64,000 bases of DNA from Fennellomyces sp. T-0311 (lineage: Eukaryota; Mucoromycota; Mucoromycetes; Mucorales; Lichtheimiaceae): NCBI GenBank assembly GCA_025266875.1, contig JALLLT010000042.1, forward strand, positions 62,001 through 126,000, given 5' to 3'. The notes under the pieces were generated by a model. The model ran no database searches and was not told the DNA's origin. It saw only the letters and a program-made list of their open reading frames with translations. Each line of letters opens with the position of its first letter. The stretch's first letter is position 1. The translations under genes and the position numbers were made by a program. Shown here piece after piece: positions 1-11,991 of this stretch.

Positions 1-187
1 GGATGATCAGGCTTTGGTCGAGAATGCTGTGTCAGCAGAGAGCAGTAGGGGGTTTCACAGTTGCAAAATTTACCAAAAAATAAAAGCGCTTTTGTGCACT
101 TTTAAAAGCGAAGTCACGGACTACGGATAAACTTTTTGATATCAGCTGTTACGCGTTAGACGCGTCGCCGTTACTTTACACCCCACA

Positions 188-1408
188 ATGCCAAAAATCA
201 GTAAACGACAAAGAACTTTACGTGGAATCAACAAGCTCATCAAAGAAAGTTGTCAGCACCAACTGCTTTGTGAAGATGAAAAAGAAGTGTACCGAGAAGA
301 AAAAGACTGCGACGAACTACTGGACCTTTATGTTGGAATCAGCAGCTACCGGTACCTTAATCCTCGCGGCCATGTTCCCAAGTTGCAAGAACGAAGAGAC
401 TTCTTTACGAAATGGCCCCCAAAGCAGTTTAAGCAATTAGTTCGGATGAATAAGTCATCGTTTGAGAATCTTCTCAAGCTTATCGAGACTGATTTGGGTT
501 TTCACAAGAATCCAAAAAAAGTCGCCCAGGTAGACGTCCAGATACAGCTGGCTATCACGCTGCAAAGACTCGCACATGACGGCAGTGGAAACTCGATAGC
601 AAAACTCTCTATGGACTGGGGTGTGTCAGTGGGTTTTGTAAGCAAATGCTTCTATCGCGTAATTGGAGTCATCAACAAGGTGATGGTGGCCGAATATTTA
701 TCTTGGCCCAATGCTCAAGATCGCAAGACAATTTCTGCGCGCATAGAACGCAAAGCTGGTTTTCCATCGTGTGTTGGTTTTGTGGATGGTACCCACATTA
801 ACTTTTCGCAACGACCAACCTAACAAGGCGAAGTTTACTTCAATCGCAAATCGCAGTACGCTATGAACGTTCAAGTCATTTGTGACGACAAGCGCCTGAT
901 AAGAAATATCTGTTGCGGATGCCCAGGGTCTATGAGCGACGCCAGTGTATTCAGTCAGCACTCTCTTCCAGGATTATATCCTGATGATTATTTTTCTGAA
1001 AACGAGTACTTGATTGGTGACTCAGGATATGGGCTTACCACGCGTCTTATGACACCATACCGTAGCCCAGCAGTCAAGTCAAACAAGGACAATGAAGTAT
1101 TTAACTTCCAACATGCATCAGCTCGAGTGGCGGTCGAAAATACCATTAGCATACTGAAAGGAAGATGGCGCTTTCTAAAGCACGTCCCTTTGCAGTTGAG
1201 AGACAAGGCAGAGATAGGTAAGTTGAACAGAATCATTGTTGCGACACGCATTCTTCATAACTATCTCTTGCGGCGAAATGATGAATGGGATCTGGATACT
1301 GAAAAAGAGAATGAAAGGAATGAACATAGTACATCATTACCTTCGTCAGATGCAGAAGGAAAACGTGAACGCTTAAAAAACATTGTAGTAAAGTTTGTAT
1401 CTAGCTAA
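188..1408 (+). pseudogene. Harbinger (DDE_4) transposase of H1, one in-frame stop
   Basis: This single-exon frame of 407 codons is open except for one TAA at 821-823. Transposases of this family cut and paste the element through a DDE catalytic triad. The triad is visible: D in VGFVDGTHINF before the stop, D in LIGDSGYGL, and E in VENTISILKGRW. The N-terminal half carries the helix-turn-helix-like region typical of the family (NKSSFENLLKLI onward). The stop falls between RPT and QGEVYFNRKSQ, in the loop after the first D, and one C-to-T change from CAA would explain it. The ATG at 188 is the first in frame. A readthrough product would be full length; otherwise both downstream catalytic residues are lost. 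Confidence 0.85.
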
Positions 1409-1434
1409 TAAAGCTTTTTATTTAGTTGAAAGTA

Positions 1435-2638
1435 TCAACGACTATCATACATGTCTTCAATTATTTCTTTCGCTTCATCCTTAGCCATTTCAAGCTTCAG
1501 CAACTGAATGAAATGCTCGACTTTTGATGCGCGTCTTTTCTCTAATATAAGTTTCTTCTTTACATCAAGTTTTTGGCGCTCAAGCTTAATGCGATCCTTT
1601 TCCATGGCGTAGTCTAATTTGCGCCTCTTCACCTGATGAGCTGCATAAACTGCAGTGAAGTTTTTACCAGTAGGTATATTATCTTCATCATCACCTTCAT
1701 CCTCTTCCTCATCCGAGCTTTCTTCTGTGTCTCCCGCACTACTTTCCTCAGGTATTGGTGCTGGCGTTGGTGCTGGGTATCGCTCTAAGTACCGGTCGAT
1801 TACCTCCTCAATGTTTTCTTGGGTTACTTCTTCATGTTGCTCGTAGCTATCTTCCGGTTGCTCGTAGCTATCAGACAGTAACTCGTAGCTTTCAAACTGT
1901 GGCTCGTCGATATCGGGTTGTTCCAAAGCAACGAAGGAAGCTGGCTGATCGTTCATAGGAGCTGCTTCAGTGTCGGCTACTGTCACTGTCGTTGTTGATG
2001 CACTTGCTGAAGCTGGAGCAAGTGTAGCTGCATGCGTAGTGAAAGATCTGGGCACACCAGCATGGAGGACAGTGCTTGGGTTAATGTTCTCCCTATCACC
2101 AAAGATAGCATCCATCTCGTAATAGTAGTAGCATAAAGCATTCATCTTGTCGACAATAGTATGAATGCCTTTCTTACGTTCTTCATCGGTAACCTCTCTT
2201 CCAAATCCAGAACTATTCAGCAAGTTACGCGCAGCAGTGTATTGCTTTTTGTAGCTTTCAAAGCGGCTTTTCGTCCTTTGAGCGTCCCAGTCAACACCAG
2301 TTGCCTCTTTGATTGCCTTGCTCATTTCACCGAACGCAGCTATCTTTCTCATTCTTTTGGTCAACCCTGGTGGTCCCGCATTGCCTGCACCCGAGTACAT
2401 CTCGAAGTTTTTGATGACTGATAGCCAATCCACCATCACTTTACACACTTTCTTGGGCGTAGAAACTTTCGAACCCTTATAAATATTAAAAGACAAAATT
2501 AGAGTACACCATACTTTTGCTTAGTGATATATTTGCTAAGAGACATATTCATACCACTCTATTAAGCGCTTCTATAACAGCATCAGTAAGTTCTTCAGTA
2601 TCATCATTGGTTGTGTTATTTTTTTTTGGTCTAGCCAT
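1435..2638 (-). CDS. Harbinger Myb/SANT-like DNA-binding partner of H1
   Basis: Two exons are inferred. Exon 1 (2638-2555) starts MARPKKNN. An intron of 79 nt (2554-2476) has donor GTATGA and acceptor TATAAG. Exon 2 (2475-1435) completes a 374-residue protein. The N-terminal part, with WLSVIKNF then FGEMSKAIKEATGVDW and RTKSRFESYKKQY, has the spacing of a Myb/SANT-like trihelix domain. An acidic Glu/Asp-rich middle with repeated SYEQ segments follows, then a basic coiled-coil C-terminus ending IIEDMYDSR. In Harbinger systems this protein is needed with the transposase for nuclear import and DNA binding. It is convergent with the transposase, with stops 26 bp apart, and shows no disabling change. 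Confidence 0.8.
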
Positions 2639-3040
2639 GTCGAAAACAGATAGTAACAAAAGCCTAAATTTTTCAATGCGTCTGTGCAAAACAGGTTCGC
2701 GTAGTTCAGTCTCAGAAACACAAGTCACAATTTCAACAAAAGCGCTTTTATTCATTAAAAAGCGGCGCAGGAGACGCTTTTGATTTTCGCTTTTATTCGG
2801 AGTAAAAGCGCTTTTCTGGCCTCAAAAAAGCGAAAATTTGCAACTGTGAAACCCCCTAGTGACTCTGCAGTAAGAAAATACTACGCTGCTTCCCTGTGCA
2901 CTTTGTTGACTTTTGCTGTGAATCGAAGGAGGATGACCTGCACCCGTTCTAGCAGTCTGCGTTCGATGACATTGAGGAAGAGAACGATCGATAAAGCAGT
3001 TTTTACTTCTTATAAAAACCGTGTCTAGGTACAGTCTCAC

Positions 3041-3657
3041 AACAGTTCAGCTTTGCCAGTGCGCAATATACAGTTGCCTTTCCAATCAAATGATCATACA
3101 TTGTCATCTACCTAAGACAACCAGGTAAACTAATGTGTCTTTACTATGAATAACAAGCATGATGAGCCGGCTCACCGTTGAATGACCCGAAGCGCAGCGA
3201 AGGGGATCATTCAGGCGAGCGTAGCGAGACAGGTGACGTGCTCATAATAATAATATACACAATAGCATTCCAATAGGGTTTAGGGTGTAGTTAGTATCAA
3301 TGCAGCTTTGTCAGCGTGCAATATACACTTATAATTCAAGCCGAATTATCAAACATTGTCATCTAACTCAACCAGGTGAACTGATGTATCTTTACTATGA
3401 ACAACAAATATGATGAGCCGGCTCACCGTTGAATGACCCGCAGCGCAGCGAAGGGGATCATTCAGTCGGGCGTAGCGAGACAGGTGACGTGCTCATAAGC
3501 ATAATAATGTACACAATAGCATTCCAATAGGGTTTAGGGTGTAGTTAGCATTTAGGGTGTAGTTAATGACAATGCAGCTTTGCCACTGTGCAATATACGG
3601 CGGCCTTTCAAGCTGAATTATCAAACATTGCCTCTCAAAACACACCAGAGCGGAGCG
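3041..3657. repeat. degenerate tandem repeat (about 255-272 bp period) with foldbacks
   Basis: A unit beginning CAGCTTTG occurs at 3048, 3303 and 3575. Each of the first two units contains a hairpin-forming segment, 3162-3245 and 3413-3496, with arms ATGAGC...CTCACC and GGTGACGTGCTCAT and a GC-rich loop built from GCGCAGCGAAGG and GAGCGTAGCGAGA. The phrase CAATAGGGTTTAGGGTGTAGTTAG is also repeated. No coding potential was seen. Confidence 0.75.
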
Positions 3658-5053
3658 AAATAAAGTGCAGCCCAAAGGGTGCAGTGACACGCAGCGCAGC
3701 AGAGGGGCTCACAAACCCTGAGGCGAAGCGAAGGCTGCACTTTATGGTATCATAAAAAAAATTGTCAATAACACTTCGCACCCTGTCTTCATCTAATCCG
3801 GCAACAAGAAGATCAGTGACAAGTTTCGTCCTAAGTTCAAGTCTACGAAGTTCGTAGTCGTTTTCCACTTTCTGGCGTTCGACATCCAAGCGTTCGCGAT
3901 CTATTGCCAGTTTTCCTTCCTCAAGTTTAAGCTTTTTGGCTTCGTACTTGAATCGAATGCCTTCGCTATCGCAAAAAGCAGTGGCAAAGTCGTGCTTCGT
4001 TTTACGCATCGGTTCCATTTCGTCATCCTCTGTAGGATCTGCTGTTCCATCAATGACGACTTCTTCTGGTTCATCCATTTCTGCTGATTCCAGTACACTA
4101 CTGTAAATCGCGTCAAAATCTTCCAGTTCCAGTTCAGTGGCGGGTTCAGGAGTAGGACTATAGTGGTGCACTTCAGATTGTGTATGAGAGATGCCTATGT
4201 TCTCGCTATCTACTGGTGTGGATGATGGCGCGCAGCCGTACTGTCTTACAATGGTCGGGTTGACATTTTGCTTTTTGCCAAATAATCTGCACATATCCAC
4301 AAAGAAAGGGCATTCGAACTTCTGGCGCTCTTCAATTGTTGTCAATCCTTTCTTGATGTGCTTGGGCAGAAGGCCATACCCAGTACTTTTGCTCGCCTTA
4401 TATTCCTTTTTTAGCTTTTTTGAATAGGCGGCGAAGCAGTTACCAGCAGTCTTCCTTGTCCAAAGTGGATACCCGTTTGGAACATTGACCTTCTCATTTA
4501 CATAGTTGGCAAGATCCTGTTCTGCTGCTGTCTTGGTGACACCTTTGCCACCAACAGGCTTCCCGTTCACTTTCTTCCCTGTTATCCAGTCGAAGTTTTT
4601 TGGCTTATCGAGCTAGTTCTTCATTGCTTCGTAATGGACCCTTTTGGTACGCTGGTACTTGGTCATCTTTGGCTTTTCATCGTCTTCAGAATCTTTCTCA
4701 GATGAATCAGATGAATAATCCTCTTCAGACTCTCCAGATCCTTCTTCTTCTTCCTCGTTCTTCTCGTCCTGCTCCCCCTCTTCTGCTTCTTCGTCTTCAA
4801 TCCCCTCTTTCTCGGGAGTTTCGTCACTTTCAATGCTTCGCTCCCTTTCAACGAAAGGATCTCTCACGATGAAGGTTACTTTCTTCATAGTTCGCTGTGG
4901 GTTCCTGGCGCTCGCAATGTTGCTCCTGTCATTCGGATTCATCGTTGAATGAATCGAAGTACCAGAGGCAGAACCATTCTGAGCAGGATTTGAATTCTTT
5001 CGAACTTCGTTTCTCTTATTTCTAGTAGCTGAATTGGTTTTGGATTTGGCCAT
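3635..5053 (-). pseudogene. Harbinger SANT-like partner of H2, interrupted by TAG and truncated
   Basis: One frame runs from ATG at 5053 (MAKSKTNSATRNKR) to 3635 and is broken only by TAG at 4613-4615. The N-terminal 146 residues are basic and then strongly acidic. After the stop come LDKPKNFDWITGKK, the SANT-like region around YPLWTRKTAGNCFAAYSKKLKKEY, and a coiled-coil tail (KYEAKKLKLEEGKLAIDRER). The last 34 or so residues are encoded by the foldback repeat and are not original. The layout matches the H1 partner (SANT region, acidic linker, coiled coil) but sequence similarity is low, so H2 is a different family. CAG to TAG would explain the stop. Confidence 0.7.
3660..3745. repeat. foldback element truncating H2
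   Basis: Perfect 13-bp inverted ends, ATAAAGTGCAGCC at 3660-3672 and its complement at 3733-3745, enclose a loop with GCGAAGCGAAGG-type phrases like those in the adjacent tandem repeat. It directly abuts the C-terminal end of the H2 SANT frame, which reads into it. Confidence 0.7.
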
Positions 5054-5147
5054 TGTACAAGATGAAGGAAGGATTACTTTTTTTTGCTAGTTGGAGCGGG
5101 GCTATCTAGCAAAATTTCTAACTAGCAAATCGAGTTTGAAACCCCCT
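3746..5147. mobile_element. 5'-truncated Harbinger remnant H2
   Basis: Only one terminus remains: at 5142-5147 the sequence reads CCCCCT followed by ATT, the same end type as H1 and H3 (GAAACCCCCT). The motif CTAGCAAA is repeated close to this end (about 5080-5130), which suggests subterminal binding sites. The SANT partner gene is present, but no transposase and no left terminus. The left side stops at the foldback at 3660-3745. Confidence 0.7.
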
Positions 5148-5448
5148 ATTGACATAGGAAAATGTTATAACCATTCAAAGTTGGGGTAAATTTGTGTTGG
5201 TTATTAAATACATGCACCATATATACCTTCGATCAGTATCATTGAAAATATCCCCAACATCTCCAATATCTCCCAATATTTCCTTGCAATTCAACTGCGA
5301 CAACTACTCTGTTAGGTTAGTGTAACCATAGTACAAGCTCAAATTGTATCACAATCAACAGATTTTGTTACCACTCAATTGATTAAAAAAAGCTTTATTA
5401 CAAAAGTTATTGCGATTTGCCATCATTCCGAGCTTGACACTTTCGCAA
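5148..5448. other. AT-rich spacer with recurring CTCCAATATCTCCC motif
   Basis: No gene was found. At about 5253-5282 the sequence CATCTCCAATATCTCCCAAT appears. The same motif occurs near 11580, and inverted near 28935 and 29032, always beside a CMC element, so it may mark element ends. Confidence 0.5.
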
Positions 5449-6782
5449 TCAGTGACAACATTCATCTGCCAAAACATCGTCCAGAGTTATAACTCTGGAC
5501 GAAAAGTTTCTCGACGCAGGTCGGTTGGGCATATAAGCCACGAAACTTGGCCCCTGAGGCAGTTGTTGCTGTGGTTGCGGTTGTAGTGGTAGCGGTGGTG
5601 GTGGTAGCACAAAGGAGTCCAGGACATGCTTTTCCCCGTTACTATTCAATGCCACGAAGTTAAAATAATATCTTCAACCAAGAGCAGAAAAATACACTCA
5701 TACCTGATGTTGACATTACCAGATGATTCCGGTTGATGAGCAAGCATAGAGAACGAAGAAGAGGATGCATGTTCACCAGCAGCGCTAGTGTTTTATTACA
5801 ATGAATTAGATAAGAAATGTAGCATGATAGATGTAGCTTACCTCCCATCACCAATAATAGATTCTGAAGGACTAAAGAAAATCGATTAGTAGTAAATATG
5901 TAACTCTTAATATTGTACTTATCTTACTCCTCAGACATCATGGTTGGCTGTCGCTCCATTGTCACAGACGCGTTCATCCGTGTCGAAGTTGTCGACATGG
6001 TCGAGAAGGGTGCGGACAGACCAGTGCTCATCTGTTCTGGTGGTGGTACCAGTATTCTTTTTTGCTGTGGCGCTGGTGTATTTCTTATATTAGTTGCCTC
6101 ATATAATATAAACGTTCACGAGTATACAAGGTCATTAAAACACTACCTCTTCTTGGACAAAGATGTCCATTTAATGTAGAACACCCTTGGCCACCCAGTT
6201 ACCTTCACAATTGTTCATTGGAATACCATATGCCTGCCACATATAGGTGGCCAGGTTGTTCTCCACCGTTGCTCTTTGGAAGTGGTCAACCTCCGTGATA
6301 CTGCCAATGGGCGAATACTTGGCATGGAGTGATTCAACGCCAAGGACACTCGCTTTATAAATCATCGTGAGGTAAACGGAATCCTTGTTTGCTCTTATGG
6401 TGGGGCTGCACTTGATGGCAAAGAAGTTTTTGATGTCCTGGGGCTGGACCATCTTCTTGGCGCTGAAGTTTGGCTTCAACGGCACCAGAACCACTTCTTC
6501 TCCCAAAGAGACTTGCTGGTAGCCCCTCATCAGCTCAATCGCCAAAGGAAGCTCTGGAAGGACCACCGAAGACGTTAGAGCTTACTGCCTAGTTAAGTCA
6601 GCAATCTGCTCTTGAAGGACCACCATCTGCTGGGCAGAAGCAGAGACAGTGGCCTGCAGATCGCTCACTTGTTGCTGCAGAGTCACAAGCTGGTTACTGA
6701 CCTGGCTCAGAATTCACTGAACGAGGTCATTGAGGTCGATTGCGGTAGTGAGATTCACGGGATTCATAGGAGAGTTATTCAT
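5449..6782 (-). pseudogene. accessory gene of CMC element A (coiled coil, low-complexity C-terminus)
   Basis: I do not recognise this as a named family. The frame starts MNNSPMNPVN at 6782 and continues as a heptad-like coiled coil (QVSNQLVTLQQQVSDLQ). It has TGA at 6714-6716 and another stop or splice donor near 6588. A well-kept exon follows at 6566-6171 (ELPLAIELMRGYQQVSLGEE to NCEGNWVAKGVL), then Ser/Thr/Pro-rich fragments, with a last exon at 5655-5449 ending VLADECCH. It is divergent from the CMC transposase at 7171, the arrangement also seen at 22.5-28.1 kb. By position it could be the analogue of the second protein of plant CACTA elements; that is inference. Confidence 0.5.
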
Positions 6783-6874
6783 TTAAGAAAGACGTGGATT
6801 GTTTACACCACGTCACCCTAGTGATACAAAGACTGGGATTGTAGTAAAAGGTCATAAAATGTACCTGTAAGTGC

Positions 6875-7116
6875 TGTGCCACGCGCCAACCAATCAGAAC
6901 AAGCCTTCACTTAGAATCACTCCACCAATGCTTACCAACGATCACTCCACGTCGTTACGTGTCGTCCGCCGGTTGATGGCATACAAGAGAATCACCAGTT
7001 ACATGGCAATGACTATCACGATACAGTCCTTAGCATAGAAGATATAAATACAGAGTAATAGCTCTCAAATAAATCATCGTTACTCTTATCATATAACACT
7101 CTATCATCCTTATTCT
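6875..7116. mobile_element. candidate solo LTR (242 bp)
   Basis: The segment starts TGTGCCACGC and is flanked by AGTGC (6870-6874 and 7117-7121). It carries TATAAATA near 7043 and AATAAA near 7070, the promoter and poly(A) arrangement of the other short LTR-like segments here. The right end is CT instead of CA, which lowers confidence. It lies between the two divergent genes of CMC element A. Confidence 0.5.
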
Positions 7117-9659
7117 AGTGCCACAAACCAATACCTTACACACTCTCTTTCTATATATCTTCCTCTCAAAAATGACCAACCCAACATTGCTCACCTACCC
7201 ATACTGTGAATTGTTAACAACAAAATCTACTTACAATCAGCATATTGAAGACTGCCGTAAGATTCTAATATACAAAGGATATTAGATTTGCTATGATGAA
7301 TATGGACGTACTAAATAATATCCTCGTTAGCTACATGGATGTACATTGAAAACCAACGTAGCGAAAACGCCAGTGAAACGCCAGTACTACACAATGTTGG
7401 AAATGGTACGAATGAGGATGTCTTATGACGGATGATAATGGACGGCTTGCTGTTCCCAACACTGATGCCCACCACATGGGCAACCAAGGTTGTCAACAGT
7501 CGCATTCATCTCCCGAAATCTTCGATTTTGAATACGGTTACGGCGAAAATCATCATGACAATGGTACTGACGAGACTACGAGCAGTACTGATCATGTCGA
7601 TACTACAGATGCTGATGGTGATGCGGGGATGGTGGCTGACAAAGAAGATGGCACCAGGTCCATTGACAGTCATGTTGAGCCTATGCCCAGTCGCGCCCTT
7701 CCTGTTGGCAGTCCTGGTGCATCTGATGGTGACGAGGATGGTGAAAATATCGAGACTGATATCGACGATGGCGCCAACCTGCATATGGTAGTTGATGACA
7801 ATCCTCGTCGGTATGAGTCCGATGAGTACCCCCACATTGGTCAGGATGCTCGTACCCGTAAAAGCTGCGAGTTGTGTTGCCTAGTCCAGGAACAGAATCT
7901 GACACGAGACACACACCATGTGTTGATTAAGATGCTCAATAACTGAATGAAGGATGATGAGCTGAGTATGTACACACTATGTGATAATATTTAAAGCAAG
8001 ATGTACTTATGAAAGAACTTTTCATGCAGGTGCGGATCGCCAGCCTTTATACAGCCCATTCATCACTGAGAACCAGATGGTAAATAGCTATGGCGTTCAG
8101 CCAAAGCTTTACCGAATTTGCCCCAATGGCTGTCACCTTTTCCCCATCGGTTCCTTGGATGGTTGTGATTTCAATGCGTCGCAATTCAAGCCAGGCATGA
8201 ACACAGCAATCCGAACCATGTCGTACTTCCCCCTCGCTAAGCAGCTTAGCGCCTTTGTGGCTGATAGCAACTTTCGGACATCGGTGCTGGAGCAGTTCGA
8301 CAGTACCACTCCCAGTTCCACACCCAATGACAGCAGCAATCAGTCTAGCATAGAGGACATTATGGACGGCAGTGTCCACAAAGCTCTACGTCCCACTCAC
8401 TTTGCACAAAGTAATCATCTTTGCTTGGGCCTCTATATGGATGGTTTCACGCCATTTAAAGGAAAGCAAGTCGGCCTAACTATCATAAATGTTGTTATTT
8501 TTAGTCTTCCGGCAACGGAAAGGTACGATTTATCTCTCTCAACCCTTCAGCTGTTGTTACTCACGTCTAGGATATTGTCAGATATAAGACCAAAAACATG
8601 ATTCAAGTTGCAATCTTGCCCACGGCCCACGCAAAGGATATTTACACGTACTTCAGCCCGCTGTTCGAAGAGCTTCGTGTTCTACAAACATCTGGAGCAA
8701 AAACCAACATATACGGCCTTGAAAAAGATATTAACGGTTTTTTCAGCATTGTAAAACAGCATACAATCATTTTCAAAGCTCACGTACTGTTGGCATCTGG
8801 CGATATCGTTGGCGTCCAGGAGCTGATACACCACAAAGAATACAATTCCGATTACAGTTGTCATATGTGCCTAATCTAAACCGTCCCAGCAATGAGCCCC
8901 AATGGTGGTCGCAATAGCCATTATTACCAAGGCAACATACGTATGCCAGAAAGCCGACCGATTGAACACTTCCAGCAAGGCAGCATTGTAAGTAATTTAG
9001 CCAGTAACGATGCATCATCATTCTACCATTGTGAGCTTACACGGATCCATTACAGGCCATGGGCATCAAGAAAGCGACAGAGTTCGCGACACTGTCATCC
9101 TTTTGTGGCTACCCATTCTTTGGCTTGGATGAGCTCCATATGATCAGTATAAACTGCGCAAAAAAGCTCTGGCAGATCATATCCGGTGATTTTAATATCG
9201 ACACCAACACGTTGCTCCTATCACCACGACGACGCAAGGCTATGGGTGAAGCCATAACTGCTTCCAGTCCAACCATTATGTCTGCCATTTTTGAGGGTGA
9301 TTTCAGAGGTGCGTATAACGATGCCAGCTTAATGTTACAGTCGATATATAACACAGTCCCAGATATAGAGCGAAATCCGAAGATGATGCGATCCGTCGAT
9401 TGGATCGTTTTTCTCTTGTATGTTGTACCTACTTTGGTATTTGAACAGTTAGTCGACGAGTATGGGTCAAGGGCAAAACAAATACATGCCTTGATGTCTC
9501 TTGTTACGGCATGTTCATTAGCCCTATCATGGAAGATTTCCAGAAGAGACTTAGTACAAATCAGAACGTATGCTACTATAATACCGCATCAACCTAATTC
9601 ACCGTCCATGCATAATAATCGAGTGTTACTCTTTCAGAAACATACAGACCTGGCATACC

Positions 9660-10093
9660 TGTGGTGAAACAACCACAGATGATAATAATAGAAGATATTT
9701 CCTATCGGATAACACATATCGGTTCAACATCATCACGAAGTGTACTTACATAGTAACTTGTCTATACGGATTAAGAATTAAACCGTATGAACGAATGGGA
9801 TAAACTCAACAGGACATGGAATTGACTCCAATATAGCAATGCGGTTATTACACTGCATGGCGGATGTCAAAGACATCCTCAGATCCGCATGATCAGAACA
9901 AAGGAAAGGATTCTATACGTCCTCCATCCATTCAGGCAATTCTGAAGACGAAACACTATCTAAACTGCCATCGCTAATTCAATACACAAAAAGATATAAA
10001 AGCATAGAGCGTTGCATTCAATAAAGCATATCCGAAACTACAAAGATACTTTTATAAGTCTCTTTTCATTCTTTGTACTGTTGATTCACTTCA
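9660..10093. mobile_element. solo LTR, family A copy 1 (434 bp)
   Basis: It begins TGTGGTGAAACAACC and ends CACTTCA, with a perfect 5-bp duplication ATACC (9655-9659 and 10094-10098). TATAAA near 9995 and CAATAAA near 10019 precede GTCTC near 10058. A nearly identical copy lies at 50340-50773. No retrotransposon coding sequence is attached. Confidence 0.88.
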
Positions 10094-10193
10094 ATACCTA
10101 CATGCGTGACCAAACGATGATGGAGCCAAATATGTACACGGTGAACTTCCATTATTTGAGGCATATGGACACCATCATTGAGAATCTTGGGCC

Positions 10194-10587
10194 TGTTGTA
10201 TCCTGACATACCAGTCATCCATTGTCTACAGACCTTTCCATCTCAGCCTTTGTTACATCCGTTCCTTTATTTCGACATCAACAACCGCACAGTTATCTAT
10301 TGGCCTGTTCCCTGGCTTGTGTGTCAGTGAGACCTTGATCTGGGTTCAGACTTCAAGAAGGACCACTCACGTTAACTCAGTCTCTGCATGATTATCCGCT
10401 CCTTCGTAATAAGGCAATATGGTCATTAGGGATTACGGCGATAACACGGATTCGGCTCTGATAGAAAAGCATTCACCTTCTCCGTCCCGACTCATCATCA
10501 TTATAAATAGAGAGTAGTTCTCTTCAATAAAACATTATCTTATTTTTGGTCTCGTCATTTGAAGCTTTCCAATTGAGCGATACCACA
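10194..10587. mobile_element. solo LTR, family B copy (394 bp)
   Basis: It begins TGTTGTATCC and ends GATACCACA, with a perfect duplication GGGCC (10189-10193 and 10588-10592). Internal order is TATAAATAGAGAG, CAATAAA, then GGTCTCG. It splits the LGP-LRAYSTRSTERTIG segment of CMC transposase A, which joins again when it is removed. Confidence 0.85.
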
Positions 10588-11539
10588 GGGCCGCTACGGG
10601 CATATAGCACACGATCCACAGAACGCACAATCGGTATGCTATAATGGATATCGCAATTAATATTGATGAAATATCATTACACTAACATGTGAGCTTACTT
10701 TGCATAGGATACATTAAGAAGCATATTAAGTCTCATATCTACCCCACATCGAACGCAGGAAACGTCCTCAAACGACAAATCGCCATGCGCACATTTGAGC
10801 GGTGCTATGTTGAAAACGATCCTGAAGATACCATCGAAATGCCAGACGAACGTTGCCACCCATTCGATATCTACGATCGACAGGGTAAAAAGATCAAAAT
10901 GCAGATCTTGGACTGGACCACAAAAAAGATCAGTATGTACGAACAGGAGTACAGATTGCATACGAAGCTCAGGACTTACTGGCACAACCAGTTCCCAGAT
11001 GATCGGGCAAAAAATGCTGTATTGGATGAAGACGTGCACATTGGCAAGCGCGTGTACCTCAGAAATACAGTATACAGTTGCCTTGCATTTCCTAGCAAGT
11101 CTAAAAAACTTGATACTCTCGTGAGACTCGAGCTACCAGTAGACAGCATAATCTCTGGCGACACGGCAACATATTTTGGTGAACCTATTTTCTTTTTCGC
11201 GCATTTGTTTGATGGTAAGAAGAGCTTGTGAAAATGCATGGACGTACTTTCTCATTCGGTTTAATAGATGACATGCGCCTCCTGTGTCTAGTCCGCCTTT
11301 ACAGCAATTTAGCCAAAACGAATTACCTCCATAACAATTGAAGAATGAATGGTGTGCCTTACACTACTTCCCATACGCCAAAAGCAGCTCACAGCACGGA
11401 CAAGATCATCGTCACGTCTATGGAGAATATACAAGGCTACGCTGCCATGTTGAAATCTCAAATTCACGATGGGCGCCACTATATCGTATATCCAGATATG
11501 ATTTGTGGAAACAATACAAAACTTGGTGCTGTGGGCTAA

Positions 11540-11882
11540 GTTAATTGAAATAAATAATAAAGATTAAGCGGCGTGTAAAAAATATCTCCAATATCTACCA
11601 TATCTCCCAATGGATGGTATTCAAAATTCGTTATTCACCCTGAATAAAATAAAATAAACGGTGCCTTGATGCCACGTTTCCTAATTGGGGCGAAAATAAA
11701 CCTTATTACTCCCTCGATAAACTCTAAAATCAAGTCCTATAAACATTGCTTCCCCGCTCACAACATAGTGTTTATTCACCATAACCAAAAAAATTTATGG
11801 GGTGGGGGGGAGGGTACTTCATATCCCAACAGTTATACAAACATAAAAAAATGTGAAATATAAAGAAAAAACAAAGAAGGAA
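11540..11882. other. spacer after CMC element A
   Basis: No gene was seen. The stretch at 11577-11613 repeats the CTCCAATATCT / ATCTCCCAAT motif of the 5.25-kb spacer. GGATGGTATTCAAAATT at 11613-11629 recurs inverted near 28613. Together they may represent the right terminus of CMC element A. Confidence 0.4.
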
Positions 11883-11991
11883 CTAACGACGAAGCTTCTC
11901 CTCATGGAAAAGCGAGAAAGACACGTCTAAAGACAAAATGTCATCACCCAGACGATCAACCTTGCGGTTGAGTTCCTGAACCAATGATATA

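Larger units (their letters stand above)
47..2857. mobile_element. PIF/Harbinger DNA transposon H1
   Basis: The ends are inverted repeats: the left terminus begins AGGGGGTTTCACAGTTGCAA and the right terminus is its reverse complement. The 3-bp duplication AGT (44-46 and 2858-2860) flanks the element, which suits the PIF/Harbinger superfamily. Subterminal sequence on both sides repeats an AAAAGCGCTTTT-type motif, probably a transposase-binding site. Inside are the two genes expected for the superfamily, convergent: a DDE_4-type transposase (+) and a Myb/SANT-like partner (-). The transposase has one in-frame stop, so the copy is probably no longer autonomous. Confidence 0.9.
2..3028 (+). other. 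possible reading frame split by H1
   Basis: If H1 and one copy of the AGT duplication are removed, positions 2-46 and 2861-3028 join into one open frame ending at TAG 3026-3028. The frame is Ser/Arg-rich near the end (RSSSLRSMTLRKR). It matches no family I recognise, its start lies outside the window, and a possible splice donor (CAGTAAG) lies just right of the junction. It may be the tail of a host or transposon gene, or chance. Confidence 0.25.
7171..11539 (+). pseudogene. CMC (TNP2-like) transposase A, disrupted
   Basis: The frame starts MTNPTLLTYPYCELLTTK with a damaged zinc-finger motif (H..C retained). It runs through an acidic linker (7425-7946), the segment YRICPNGCHLFPI (8100s), the TNP2 core LGLYMDGFTPFKGKQVG, and NMIQVAILPTA with LLASGDI (8590-8870). 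Then come the FFGLDELHMI region (9059-9660), the YTVNFHYLRHM segment (10100s), and a C-terminal exon ending near 11539. These blocks align in order with transposase B at 24.8-28.1 kb. Damage includes TAA at 8878-8880 and two inserted LTRs (9660-10093 and 10194-10587). TNP2-type enzymes move CACTA/CMC elements. This copy cannot make a full protein. Confidence 0.75.

Noticed and set aside
3041..3657. CRISPR-like repeat array
   Set aside because: Only three long degenerate units with hairpins, no short direct repeats with unique spacers, and the genome is eukaryotic.
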